Source of the DNA: Apricaphanius iberus
Taxonomy: Eukaryota > Chordata > Actinopteri > Cyprinodontiformes > Aphaniidae
NCBI GenBank assembly: GCA_028564705.1
Contig: JAPXFQ010002662.1
Coordinates: 1,860,001-1,924,000 of the forward strand
Length of the DNA: 64,000 nt
Direction: 5' to 3'
The position numbers were made by a program, and so were the translations under genes. This document shows, in pieces, positions 12,201 through 25,800 of the stretch. The first letter of the stretch is position 1. Each line of letters begins with the position of its first letter. The notes below the pieces were generated by a model. That model was not told the DNA's origin and made no database searches. It saw only the letters and a list, made by a program, of their open reading frames with translations.

Positions 12201-15200
12201 CATTTCGGTGCATCCCTAGTTTCTACTAACGTTTAATAAATGAGGGCCCTGGACCCTTCATTGATTATTTTGTTTTAAGGGGAGTTGGGCCAATCTCTGC
12301 AAAACAGAAAGCTGTTGTTGCTCTAAAAGCCAAGATCAGACCTGGCCAAGGCTGATTGCCAAAGTGTTGAAATCCTTAGTGCATCTACAAAGCTGGGTAA
12401 GTCCTTATTGATCAGTGTACTTATTGATTATCTATGGAAAATGTAGTCATTGTTGTAAAATTTCAGTTGTCCTCTGACCTGAGAAATTCAATGGAGTAAT
12501 TGCAAAAAAGAGAAGACTTGTCTATAGCTTAAAAAGTTTATCGCCTTTAAAATGTCAAACGAGAACCAAACTGCATATCTTTTACAAACGCTATTGAGAG
12601 TAACCAGTAGGGGGAAGTGTTGAGCGCTATTTGACCGTATGTAGGTAAACGCGGTCATCGGTGGCAAAACCAGTAGGAAAGAAATCGCTAATAGCAGTAA
12701 ATATGTTTTACATACCATCTACGATACTTCTGCCGTCTTTTTTTCTGTTGTTATCTGAATATTAACCAGCTAATAATCACCTACGGTCGCCATGTTTATT
12801 TTATTTTGCAGTACATACGGCAGTAAAATGGTCTGTTTAAAGCACATTTTTATATTCTTCATTCTTATAAGATAATGTGGATATGAATGGTCTTGTATGG
12901 CAAAAAAAATACCGTAATACCGTTATGTTTTTTAAAAATACAGTGATATGAAAATCTGCCATACCGCCCACCCCTACCACCCGCCCAGGTCCCCGACCAG
13001 ACGGCCTGATATGCCACCAGGGCTCCAACCCTTGATGGCCTAACGAACAGGGGTGTGGGAAGACCCTGTGCCTCTCTCCGCCGCTCGATTGTGGTGTTGT
13101 TGCGTAATGTTCTAATTTGCACTTAAAATAGAGGGATGGGACATGGGAATGCTGCCGGGCACCCCCATCTCCCACCCCGGGTCTTTAGTGTCTGGATGCA
13201 GTAAAGCAGGGTCCACCGGCACCACAGGCGAGCCCTCAGCGCCGAGGCGCATCCACTGCCAGGTCCCTACATGTGCGTGTGTCATGTAAATGTTAAAAGT
13301 GTAAGTTTCTAAGTTGTACAGTAAAATTGGGACCCAGTCTGCCACCGGGTAGCGACGACGGAAACTCCATCCCGCACACCAGTGACGTGCCCACGTCCCA
13401 AAGCCCTTGTGAATGGTAGAATGAAGGAGCAGGTGGACAGAAGCGATCGGAGACGGGGAGGAAATGACTGGCGCCCCTGAGCCCCAGGCCCAGCCCAGAC
13501 CCATCCCAGAGCAGCACAGCACCAGTCCAGTAACCCGTGTCCGCCAGCGTAACCCCCCTAAGGTGCCACATGCAGCCACTAGGAGTCACCTACCAAAGCC
13601 CCCAAAGTCCCATACCAGGTGAGAGCCATGGCACCTACCGCAAGCCGACCCACCCCCGAAGACCCCTCGCAGAGGCCACCAACCCTTAAGCTCCATATCA
13701 GCAACCGTGTCCCACAGAACAAAATCAAGGGCCCCACCCCACTCGGTAATGGAGCTGAACAAGGGAGATCAGACCAATGTGATCCAGAAGGACATCTCTA
13801 TATTGAATAATATTCAGAGTATTTTTATTTTTCCAGTTCAGGAGGATATTTTTCTTAGTGATGCATAAGGCAATGTGAACTAATTGCATAGACTTTGTAT
13901 CCATGGTAACTTCATCTAAATTTCCCAGCAAGCAAACTGTGGGAGAAGGTGTGATATTACATTTTAGACACTGACAGGTCTTCACATATCTGGTACCAAT
14001 ATTTCTTGACAGGTTGATAGAACCAAAGAGCATTATTATAATTGTCTGGTATATTGCTTGTAGATTGTAAACAGGTATTAGACGGCTTTAAAACCCATCT
14101 TGAAAATCTTTTGGCCTGTATAATGTACTCTATGAAGGATTTTATATTGTATTAATGGTAGATTAGGATTTTAAAGAAATTTAAAGGTTCTTAAAGAAAT
14201 CTGGGACAAGAGGTTTTGGTCAAATGGTTTGGTCCCATTTTGAAATAGGAAGGGCTATTGATTCATCTATTCAATTTAATGTTTTGTATATTTTAGATAG
14301 CTGTTTGGGAGGGTTAAGATTAAGAAAGTCTAAAACTTTTGCTGTTGTTTGTAATCCAACCGTATTGAGCCTAATTTTTTTTAATAATTTATTTAATTTG
14401 TTGATATTCTAAGAATTTTTTCTTGTTAATTCCGTATTGCGTAACCAGTGTATTAAATGGGATAAAGTCTGTTCCATCAATTATGTGCTCCAGGTATTCA
14501 ATTCCTTAACAACTCCAGTTTGGAAAATTGATCGTGCATTTTTTTTGTAAGATCTTCAGGTTATTCCAGACGGGTGTATGGGACTAGTAAAGTCTCTGTC
14601 ATTTTAAGAAATTCCCACCAAGCTGTCAGAGAGAAGCTGATACTGATTCTTTTAGAAAATTCATTTTGTTTTATATATGAGCTAATAAATGTTAGATCTA
14701 AAAGTTTTATCATGTTGCATATTGTATATTACTGCATTCTAAATGTCGTCAGCAGAATTTGTTTAGGGACATGGAACTTCACTTTCCAGGCAGGAAAGGA
14801 ATTGGACTTGATTTCTGTGGTTGAGCGATGCTTGCTGGATACAGTAGGACATGCCACTATTTGCTTTATAAATAGTTTGATTTGATATGCACAGTTTGGG
14901 CTCTGGAGCCAAACACCTGGAGAGCGGCTGGACTTTCTCTTACTGGTCTTGAATCCTGCTACAAATTTTATTCAACTTATGTTGATGTAAATCCCGATAT
15001 TTAAAGAGCACATTTCCTAGCTCCTTCACAGTTTTTTTTCTTTCAAAGTCCTCAAACTGTAAGATTATTCAGTTTTCTGCCTGAATTCCCTCCCAGTTTT
15101 TACCTACTGTACCTCTCTGCATTTTTGGATATCTTGCTGACAGCCTCTGAGTTGTTACTCTGTTTTTTTCCTGTGGTTTATCCATTTCATGCAATAATTC

Positions 15201-16785
15201 ACAGGTGATCTGACAGTTTGATATCTTTTTCATATGATGCTGGCTCATTTTCATAGGATTTGTTTGTAAAATAATATGTGCAGCCATTTCAGTTAGCATA
15301 TCTCTAAAGCATATTCACTTAAGCCTGAAAACGTAACAAATGCGAATGAAGCAAAGCTCTTTTATTGATGTAAAAGAGGAAGACGGTCTGTAGATGACCT
15401 CTTGAAACTTGGATTTCAAGTAAATATCATTCTAATTCAATTCAAATGTAAAAGTATTTTATTTTTTTATCCCAAAGAAATTAAATTTTGTCGTCCATCA
15501 TACACCTACCTTTACATAGTAATGGATGATGATACCGTGGGGAGGAAGGATATTCAGTAGCTGCTGGTCTTTAGATAAATCTGAAGTGTCCTCTGACTTA
15601 AGACTGATGCTGTATGACGACAATCTTGTGATTGTCAAGACATGCAAACGGCTCATTTTCCAGGCTGCAGAGACAATATTCCACAGTAACAAATCCTGCA
15701 TGTCACCAGTTTTTGGCAAGTACTGACGCACTTAATTTGCTTCTTCTCATTAAATCTCTGTTTGGTCATATTGTCAGAAAGCTAGGCATACAGATGTTGG
15801 AATCTGGGACATGGTTCTTGCCTGTTATGGTCAGTGGAACAAAAGGTTTGAACTGTTTCCTTCTTTCTCTTGCCTTTGGTCTTGCTTTGCATCAATGAAG
15901 CCTCTTCAACTCCTATGGGATTTGGGATTGTTGCATTCTTTGTATTTGGTGTTTTTGTAACTAGTTTCACTGAAGGTCTACAGTGTTACTGTTTTTAGAC
16001 AGTGTTATATTTTAATTTTAGAGTGTTTTTATTATATTTACAGATGTTATTTTAACAAATCCTTTCACATTAATAGGCACATTGCTCATTAAAATAGTAT
16101 GTCTTATAAAGCACCACCCAGCTGCTATCATTATGTGACTTCATCTGGTGAAATAAATATAGATTATGAGTGCTCGATATGGGTGTGATAGATACTCTTA
16201 TTTTGAATAAGAAATGTTCTTGAGTTGACATATTATCTTGAAGGATTAGGCTGAAACAGACTATTTGTCAGGCTAGCAGACAAGGTAGCTTAGCTACAAA
16301 AGTCTTTGAAGAAGCCTCCACCACCTTTAAATCAATTCCGAAGCAGACTTTGGGGGATATGGTATAAAAACTTCAACCACTGTTAAGAACACCTGAGTGG
16401 CAATCTGCTAGCCACCATGGACACTTAACATAGCCTCTGTTCCTGGATCTGCTTTGCTTAACGTAGCTATTTAAGGAATCTGGTCTGCATTTAATCATCG
16501 TCATTAGAAAATCTTACAAAAAAACTATGCAATAATTCAGATATTTAATTAAACAAAGCTTATTGTGTTTGTAAAGACAAAACATTTTGCATTTTTCTAT
16601 CTGCCATTAGTAATACCTTAGAATTTGACATGTAAAAAAAAAAGCATCAACTAAGCAAAATTGAACTTTAATGATTTAAACTTATTCTGTCTTCTTAAAA
16701 CACAGTTTGAGATTTGTGAAATCTTTATTCGGTAGTACGAGTGCTTTTTCTTGTGAGCTGGATGTAATGTTACATCCCAGAAAAA

Positions 16786-16833
<48 letters not shown>

Positions 16834-19800
16834 GGGACAAGTCATCTGTTCATCATCCTTTTTTATAAGCTATGTGAAAAAAATAATCCCAAAGGAGAGA
16901 GAGGAGGGAAAGAGAGGGAGCTGTACTATCTCCCTCTGCTTTGGTGTGCTGCTCTCTCTCGTTGTCTCTCAAACACATGTGTGGGTATGTGTATGTCAGG
17001 TGTGTAACCTGTTTAATTTTTCTGCAGTGTGGAGGACATGGAGCAACAGAAGAAGCAGGACAGCGACTCCGGTGTTGGCAGCGACAACGGAGACAAGCGG
17101 CTGTCTACAACAGAGGTATTTAATGTGTGCGTGTTTTTGTGATGCTTTCGTGCCGGTTTTCTCTATGATCCCATCCATGTTGCATCCGTCTAGACTCCTG
17201 GTTTATTTAGTCAAAATCTTCTGTTCATGCTGTGGTTATCGAAAGGTTGAGAATTGAATCACTTTTTGTATTCTACACCTCCTCTTCCTATGTGGAAGTA
17301 TTAACTCAATTATAGATTTGTTGCTTAGCTAGCATAATAGTGTGTAAATTTAATCCAAGAGAATTGTTTCTAACTTCAGGGTCTTATAATAAACTGGAAA
17401 TACTTATGTTTAAAAACAGAAATAAAGTGTTTTATATAACAAAATATCTGATAATCGACAGTCTCTCATTCCATGTAAAATAATCAGATTTTAAAAATGA
17501 TAAGTAACACAAAATGTAAGACTGTGTTAAACATGATAATATTTTATTGACTGTTTTATTTCCTGCAGCCTTCAGATGAAGACAGTCTGAGTCTTAATGT
17601 GCCAATGGGTAACATTACAGAAGAAGAGGGACTCAGCAAAGACGACTCAAGCGAACATATCAGCTCCCTGACAGGTAGGAAAGATTGCATCAATGGTAGA
17701 AGGCAGCTCTGAAAAAGTTAAACCAACAAACACACAGCGCCTAAACATAATGGTTGCACCCTAAAATTTTAGCATTTAGTCTGCTTGTGTTCACAACCAG
17801 TATTTCAAGTGGCTTTATTGAAGATGAAATGAAGTTATGCTGTCCCTGTAGGAGTTTTCTGACCGTTTTCAGATGGCTACTTGTGTCCTTTAGCTAAAAC
17901 AAAAGCTTGCAGAAGAATTTCAATGTACAAACATATCAGTCTGGTGGTACAAAAAATTCCATTCCTCACTTGAGATGTTCCCACCTGCTCTGGTCCCTGC
18001 AGGGGAAAACAAACCAGGGCCAAGTAAGGCTAATGCCCCATTTCCACTAGTGCCATTACGGTCTGGAACGGACAGCTTTTGGCACGTTTCCATTACTTGT
18101 GTCCGCTCTGAGCCAACCCCTTTTTTCAGACTATCTCTGGCTTGGTTCGAAGCGTGAACAGTGTGGACGGTCAATAAATTAATAAAAATAGGAGGAATAA
18201 TAATTCTGTTGATTCGTTTTCTCCCCCAAAATGCACAAGGTCTTCTCAATCTTCAATGCATTGAGCATGTATCTCAGATCATATTTGTATCGAGATGTTG
18301 TAAAATCGGTGAGTAAAACATGCTGTGGTGGATGTTTTAGGTTTTGTATTTTAATAAATGAAACCAAAAACACAACTTTAATAGCAGAGCAGTACTTTTA
18401 ATTCAAGATTTTTCAATGCTGTATTTCTTCTACTTATTTTTGTGCCAAAGTATGATTCCGCTGACTAACATTATTACACAAGGGCACACACTTCTTATTT
18501 TACAGAATTAAAGGCTCAAGATAGAGGGTGAATATTTACAGAAACACTTAGAGGTAGGGCTGGGCAACATGGCTTAAAAATTAAATCTCTGATTTTTTTA
18601 AAATACCAAATCAGTTTTCAGATTTTAATCAATTGTTTCCTACATGTTTTTTTTTTTTTTTGTAAAAAGAAATTGCAAGTGTTAAAAAATATTTTCAAAA
18701 TCCTGCTTTCATTATATTCCCCCTCTCCTGGAGCTGACTTGAATTTAATGGCCAACTAAAAACAAGCTGCAAAGTATCCTTGTAAAACAAGATGGCTAGA
18801 TTGACATCACGCTGAGCTATGGAAGTCTAAGTAGTACATTGGTTAAAACAAATCTGTTTTCCAAAAATGAAATCCTCATAAAAAGAAGAGAGATGCTTTT
18901 TGCTGGAGCTTTTGTTAAGCTAAGCCCGCCCACGTCCTCGCCCACTACAGTTCTTTTGAGATGGTCATCGAAACCCAATCTACCCGTTCCAGGCCGCACA
19001 GACTCTTTCCATTCTGTACCGTACTGGCACTAGTGGAAATGGGGAATAAATAGGGCCTAGTGGGGCCGAGTAGAGCTGGGCTGAGTAGGTACTAATGGAA
19101 AATATTGTGTCAGGACTAAGGAGTAGGGTTGGAAGACAGAATTCTTTACATAAAAGACATCCCAATCTTGCTTAATTGAGCAATACTAACGAGTAAGGTT
19201 GTGAGATGGTGCCATATGATACCAAACCAGTGCAAAACACCACTTCTCATCACCGAGTGAACATCATATCTAGATTAAAAGGTGATGGCAGCAGTATTTT
19301 TCTCTCGGTTACTTTTTTCAGATGGAATGCTGTGTTTTGGGGTTTTTTTTTTTTTTTTTTTTTTTTGGAGGGATGATGGTGGATTAAATTGTAAACAGGC
19401 AAAATACAGTTTTAATCTGAGAACTCGAGGCCAGCTGGAAAACTAAAGATGAAGAAGAATTTTTATTTTTTAGAGACACTGAGTCCAAGTATAAATGTAA
19501 CTCAACAAAACAATGACTTGATGTAATTTGGAATGACTGCGTTTCCATTCCCACCAAATGAATCGAAACGACCTAGCCAAAGTTCACAACTAAATCTGAT
19601 ATACAAGTTTTGGGACCACCTGAAGAAGGCTGGGGAGAGAAGATGTGCTTATAATCTGATAGATCTGGGGATCTTTCCAGCTGGGTTGAACAGGTCAAGA
19701 TATGGGCTGCTGACAGATCCCTAACAAAGAAAACCGAATAGTGAAATGAATCAAATATGTTCAGCGTCTAGTTAAAGGGTGTCCAAACTTGAATACAAAA

Positions 19801-22800
19801 TGTAATTTGGAAATAATTATTTGATTTAGGTCTCCAAACCAGCTAGAACTGCCTCCTCAATCTTACTAGTTGTGCTGTCTTTGGAAGCAGCTGTTTCCAT
19901 CAAGCGTTTTACAACAACTGGCATTAAATCTTTTACATTAATGTGAAATAGTTTTTTTTTACCACAGCATCAGCATTTTGAATTAATGTAAATCAACACT
20001 TTGAAAAGACCACTCCACTTTTACAGTTACAGTAATCCAGCCTTGAAGTAACAAAGGCATGGACTAGTTTTTCAGTATCACTCTTGGACAGGATGGTTCT
20101 AATTTTTGCAATATTCCTAAAGTGAAAAAAGGAATAGAGACTTCTTTAATGTGAGATCTAAATGACATATCTTGGTCAAAAATAACAGCGAGGTTCTTTG
20201 CTTTATTACTGGAGGCTAATTTAATGCCGTCCAGCTGAAGGGGTTGACTAAGTAGTTTCTTTTTCAGAGCTTCTGGTCCAAAGACGACATCTTCTGTTTT
20301 ATTAGAATTCTGTTTAGAGTCATCCACATTTTTATATCTTCCAGACATGTCTGTAGTCTACCTAACTGATTGGATTCATCAGGATTTATGGATAGATATA
20401 GCTGTGTATCATCTGTGTAACTATGGAAATTTATCCCATGCTGCCTAATGATTTTACCAATAGGAAGCATATATATAGTAAAAATAATCCTATGGTACTC
20501 CGCAAGTAACCACTGAGGCCGAGGAAGATCTATCGTTTACCTGAACAAACTGAAATCTGTTGGACAGATAAGATTTAAACCAGCCTAGTGCTGTTCCTAT
20601 TATACCGACACTTTGAAACCTTTCTATGAGAATATTGTGATCGACAGTGTCAAAAACAGCACTGAGATCTAACAGGACCAGAATGGTCACCAGTCCATTG
20701 TCTGAGGCTATGAAAATATCATTAGTAACCTTCACCAGAGCTGTTTCTGTCATGTTCCTGTCTAACCTCCTGATCCACATGCAGAACCACACTCAGAACC
20801 ACAACAGGACAAAGTTGAAAATATTTATTAATAAAAACAAAATGATCAGCTGGGATCGCTGGCCGTCTGGAAAACGAGAGATGAGGTTAGACGAGGTCGT
20901 TGACTGATGGGAATGAACTGTATTGTTGAAAGCTGTGGTACTCATAGGTCCGAGGTGACTTCCAATTTCAGGGCGGAATAAGTTAGATCTGTTGAGAGGC
21001 GTGCGCGGCTGCAGACGTCCGGTGGATCGAATCAGTGAGGAGACAGCGTGGCAGAGAGCGGGCAGGCAGGTGGAAACGCTGCACATGGAACTGGTGTTTG
21101 TTTCAAGACCCCAATCCATATGTCAGTCGTTGTGTTCTTGGGCAAGACACTTCACCTTCCGCCTACTGGTGTTGGCCGGAGGGAGCGATGGTGTGATATA
21201 GCAGCCTCTCTTCTATCAATCTGCCCCAGAGCAGCTGTGGCTACAACCGTAGCTTGCTTACACTAGTGTCTAAATGTGAGTGAATAAAAAGTGAAATTGT
21301 AAAACGCTTTGAGTGTCTTGAAAAGTGCTATATAAATTTAATCCATTATTATTTTTGCTTCATGGGGAGCCTAAGTTTCCTCCCGTTCCGGTCGGCCCGT
21401 GGGTCCCCTGGCCGAAAAAATAATAATGGAAGTCAATGGAGCGATAAGTTATTTTCTGGTCTGCTTTGTCTCATGTCCTGAATCACACATATATTTTACT
21501 TGAATTTAAATGATAACTAATGATGTACATTTTGACTGTATTTGTCAAGTGATTTGGGATTTATTTGAATGTAAAAATTCGCATTTAAAATGCAGACAAA
21601 TCAGAAGTCAGAAGTCGCATATATGATGTCATTTGGCTAATGGGAGCTAACACTAGCTTGTAGAGCTTCTCGTTCATGCTGGCTCTCAATCCACCGACTG
21701 CTTTACCCCCGACATATATGTTACTTTCCACATGGTCAGATTTATAGTAATTTTCTCCATTTTTAATGCTCTTTTCTTTGGTTTGGAGTCCATGACCCTC
21801 GCTCTCCTTCTTCTGCAGTTGTGGTCCGCTAACCATTTTTACACAAAACCTAAAGTAACTTTTGCCGCCGGTCAAAAATCAGCGTTTTCTCTGCATCAAA
21901 ATTAGTTTTCAAAATTCACGGACATCATATGTTCGATCCAGGGCGCATTTCAAACTGGACCAGAAAATAACTTTTATCGCTCCATTGACTCTCATTCTTG
22001 TTTTTTTTTGCCAGTTGGGGACCCATGGACTAGAAGTAGGGGGTGACTTAGGCTCCCCATTGCATCTGGACTACCACAGTGAGCTGCAATACATCAAAAG
22101 ACTCAAAACTATGTAGAATGTAGAGTGTGCTGATAAAGGTCCTCAGAAAGACTCTTCATCACTGTCCTGACCTTGACTTCTCAATAAGTTAAATTGAGTG
22201 TATGTGTGGGTGTGTTTGTCTGTTTGTGTTTAAAGATGTAAATGAGTTGTTTGAAATCACAAAGAGAAAAAAAAAATTCACCTGGAATGAGCCTGCCAGG
22301 TATCTAGCTGATACATATGGATTTGTGTTCCCTCTATTGAAGGGACAGGTGTTGCAGGATGTCGAGCTCGGCATCAGGATCTGGGCTGGGTGCTTTAATC
22401 GAGAACAGCAGCACCAGCAGCTCCCAGGACTCTCAGTTTAAATAGACTTCAATCAGCCTTAATTAGGTTAAGCTGATAGTGTCACATTTCCTGGGCTGAC
22501 ATGAGTAAGAAGTTGCCTCTCTGGGTAATTTATGTATTCTTAGGCCACGTCCACACTAAGCCGGATAATGCCTTAAACGTATAATTATTTCGTCTACACC
22601 CCCCTATCGTCCACACTAACCCGGCGTCGTTTAAGGTCTGTGGCCGGATAACTATTAGCCGGGTAAGAGAGCCGTGTAAATCTTAATTCAACGGCTCAAC
22701 GAGCTAGTGTGGACAGCTTCCCCGGATAATGAAAGGAAGTGGCGTCAATGAATGCTGCGTCAATAACAATACGACACTACAGACAAAGACAACAGCGAAG

Positions 22801-25800
22801 AGTAATAAATCGATCTCGTCATCTGTCCGCACCAAAAATTCTCTCTTCTTCTGAGCAGCTATAGTTCTCTTCCGTTAACGGCACAAGCAGATATGTACTG
22901 TGCTGTAGAGCTTCTTGTATATATTATATAGGCACTGGCGTCACGTAGATTATACGCGTGTTCCGTTCGTATTTTCGCGCATGCCCAGGATTTTTCACAG
23001 GTAGGTATGGGATTGCGCAATCATGGGAACTTAAACGGACCTTAAACGGGGCGTAAATGCTCGTGTTGAGTGGATAACATTAGGCGTCTAACTCCCCGTA
23101 TAACCTTATCGGCTTAGTGTGGACGTAGCCTTACAGTTTGCTAACAGTGCTTTACAAAATCACAACACTAATTGGCAGAAATATTTCCCTGGATTTAGTT
23201 AAAGTTTATATTCAATTAATCTATATACATTTAAACTATATATAATGGGGAGAACAAGTATTTGATACACTGCTGATTTTTGAAGTTTTCCCACTTACAA
23301 AGCATGTAGAGTTCTGTACTTTGTATCAAAAGTACTCTTCAACAGTGAGGGACAGAATCTAAAAAAATGCAGAAAATCCCAGTGGGTGATTTTTAAATAT
23401 TCATTTCCATTTCATTGCAACAGTATTTTATACTTCAGACAAACAGAACTCAATATTTTGTACAGAAACCTTTGTTTGTAATTACAGAGATCATACGTTT
23501 TCTGTAGTTCTTCACCAGGTTTGCACACACTGCAACAGGGATTTTGGCCCACTCCTCCCTACAGATCTTCTCCAGAGCATTCAGGTTTCAGGGCTGTTGC
23601 TGGGCAACATGGACTTTCAGTTCTGTCAACGAATGTTCTATTGCATTCAGGTCTGGAGACTAGCTAGGCCACTCCTGGACCTTGAGAAGCTTCCTACGGA
23701 GCCACTCCCTAGTTGCCCTGACTGTGTGTTTCAGGTCAAGATGCTGGAAGACCCAGCCATGACCCATCTTCAATGCTGTTGTTCTGAGAAGGAGATTGTT
23801 GGCCAAGATCTCATAATATATGACCCCATCCAGCCTCCCCTCAATATGGTGCAGTCGTCGTTTCCCCTTTGCAGAAAAGCATCCCCAAAGATTATGTTTC
23901 CACTTCCATGCTTCACAGGTTCTTGGGGTTGTACTTATCCTTCTTCTTTCTCCAAACATGGCGAGTGGACTTTTGACCAAAAAAGCTCCACTTTTGTCTC
24001 ATCAGACCTAGGGCTGCACAATTAATCGGATTATGATAGTGATCACGATTTTGGTGGCCACAATTAAATTAACCTGATCGTCAACGATATTTACATTCAA
24101 AATGCGAGCTCTTCTGCTTTGTCCTTTATCACACATCGACTCAATCAATATTTTACGAGCCACCAGGGGGCAAACGCATGGCTAAAGCTTCATTAAGGTG
24201 CCCAAAAAAAAACGCGCACATGCCACTCAGCACTCATAATGGCTGCACTACGCTTGCTACGTAGCACATGAAAAACAGTATTTGAGCAATGTAGTAGGTC
24301 CAAATCTCCATTATAGATCTGACTAGTAAGAAGAAAGTTCCCGAAAGTGTATTACCGCCACAGTAAGCAGCCGGTGGATGATACGATATCCCACAATGCA
24401 GCGGACGCCCCGAAATCATAGAAGAAGAAGGACCTAGCTAAAAATGGCTACAGACGAACTGTCAACCATTAATACCACTGCAGTTTCAGCGGATAAATGT
24501 ACGTGAAGCAATGTTACTGATTACTGTAATAGTTTTTCGACTGATCAAACATTTAAGTTGTTAAGTCATACCAGACAAAATAACGGCTAGAGGATGGCGG
24601 GACCACAGGCGTACGTAACGTAAACATCTGGGTCAACAGAACAGTCAATACGGGTCAATGGACATGCAAAATATGTGGAGGAGTATTGGAGTTTGTTTTT
24701 GTTTTTTTGCATTTTTATCATCTATTCTAATCTAAAGTTTTATTTTTCGCAAACAAATGTTGCAACATTGTACGTTTATAATCGGTGCAACAAAAATAGA
24801 TATTTTACAGGACTAGATGAATGATCATGATTAATAATTGTGGTTAAAATATAGATCAAAATAATCGTGATTATTATTTTGGTCATAATCGTGCAGCCAT
24901 TATCAGACCACATGACCTTCTCTCATTCCTCCTGTGGACCATCGATCAAACTTCAGACTGCCCTTGACATTTGCTTGAGCAGGAGGACCTTACTTGCATT
25001 GCAAGATTTTAGTCCATGACAGCAGAGTGCATTACTGATGGTTTTCTTTGAGACTGCGGTCCCAGTTCTATGTAGTTAATTGATCAGATCCTGCCATGTA
25101 GTTCTGGGCTCAACCCTCACTGTCATCATGATGATTGATGTCCCACGAGAAGAGATCTTGAATAGTGCTCAAAAGGGAGATTGACCATTGTCTTGAACTT
25201 TTTCCATTTTCTAATTATTGCACCAATAGTTGCTGCCTTCTCACCAAGCTGCTTGCCTATTGTTCTGTAGCCCGACCCAGCCTTGTGCAGCTCTACAATG
25301 TCAAATGATGTCCACTGTGATTTTCTGCATTGTTCTTTTAGATTTTGTCCCTCACAGTTGAACCTTTGATACAAATTAAAGACCTCTATATGCTTTGAAA
25401 GTGGGAAAACTTCAAAAATCAGCAGTGTATCAAATACTTGTTCTCCCCACTGCACATGATTAGTTACAGATGTCTAGTGTTGTTTTTCTTATTTTTTATT
25501 GGTTATATATACTTCTAGTTTTTCACATTTTGTAATTCATAGACATCCTCTATTTTATAATTTTATGTAATAGGCCAAAATAGTCCATACTATTGGAGGG
25601 CAAGAAAAAATGATTTTCAAGACATTTTTTATGATTTATGAAAAATTGTTTTATAAAATGGTTTTCACTACATTTTTACAAGAAAAATTGAAAATGTATT
25701 AAGTTATGTTGAATAAAATTCAGGGCAACAAATCCCCTTCAAAACTCACGATTAGTTTGTCAGAAAAGAGTTGTGACAAAACAGCACAACGAATACCAAG

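Larger units (their letters stand above)
10415..12249. mobile_element. Inverted-repeat DNA element (GGGCCCTCATTTAT ends) with two nested MITEs
   Basis: Left end GGGCCCTCATTTATCAACCG and right end (reverse complement) GGGCCCTCATTTATTAAACG form a terminal repeat of about 19 bp. Removing the two nested hAT MITEs (10867-11210 and 11913-12218, each with its 8-bp duplication) leaves roughly 1.2 kb. I see no clear target duplication for the outer element and cannot assign its superfamily. Frames inside are short. Confidence 0.65.

Noticed and set aside
12837..13589. Minus-strand frames of 85-155 codons
   Set aside because: They lie in a GC-rich retrotransposon tail, overlap each other and show no domain.
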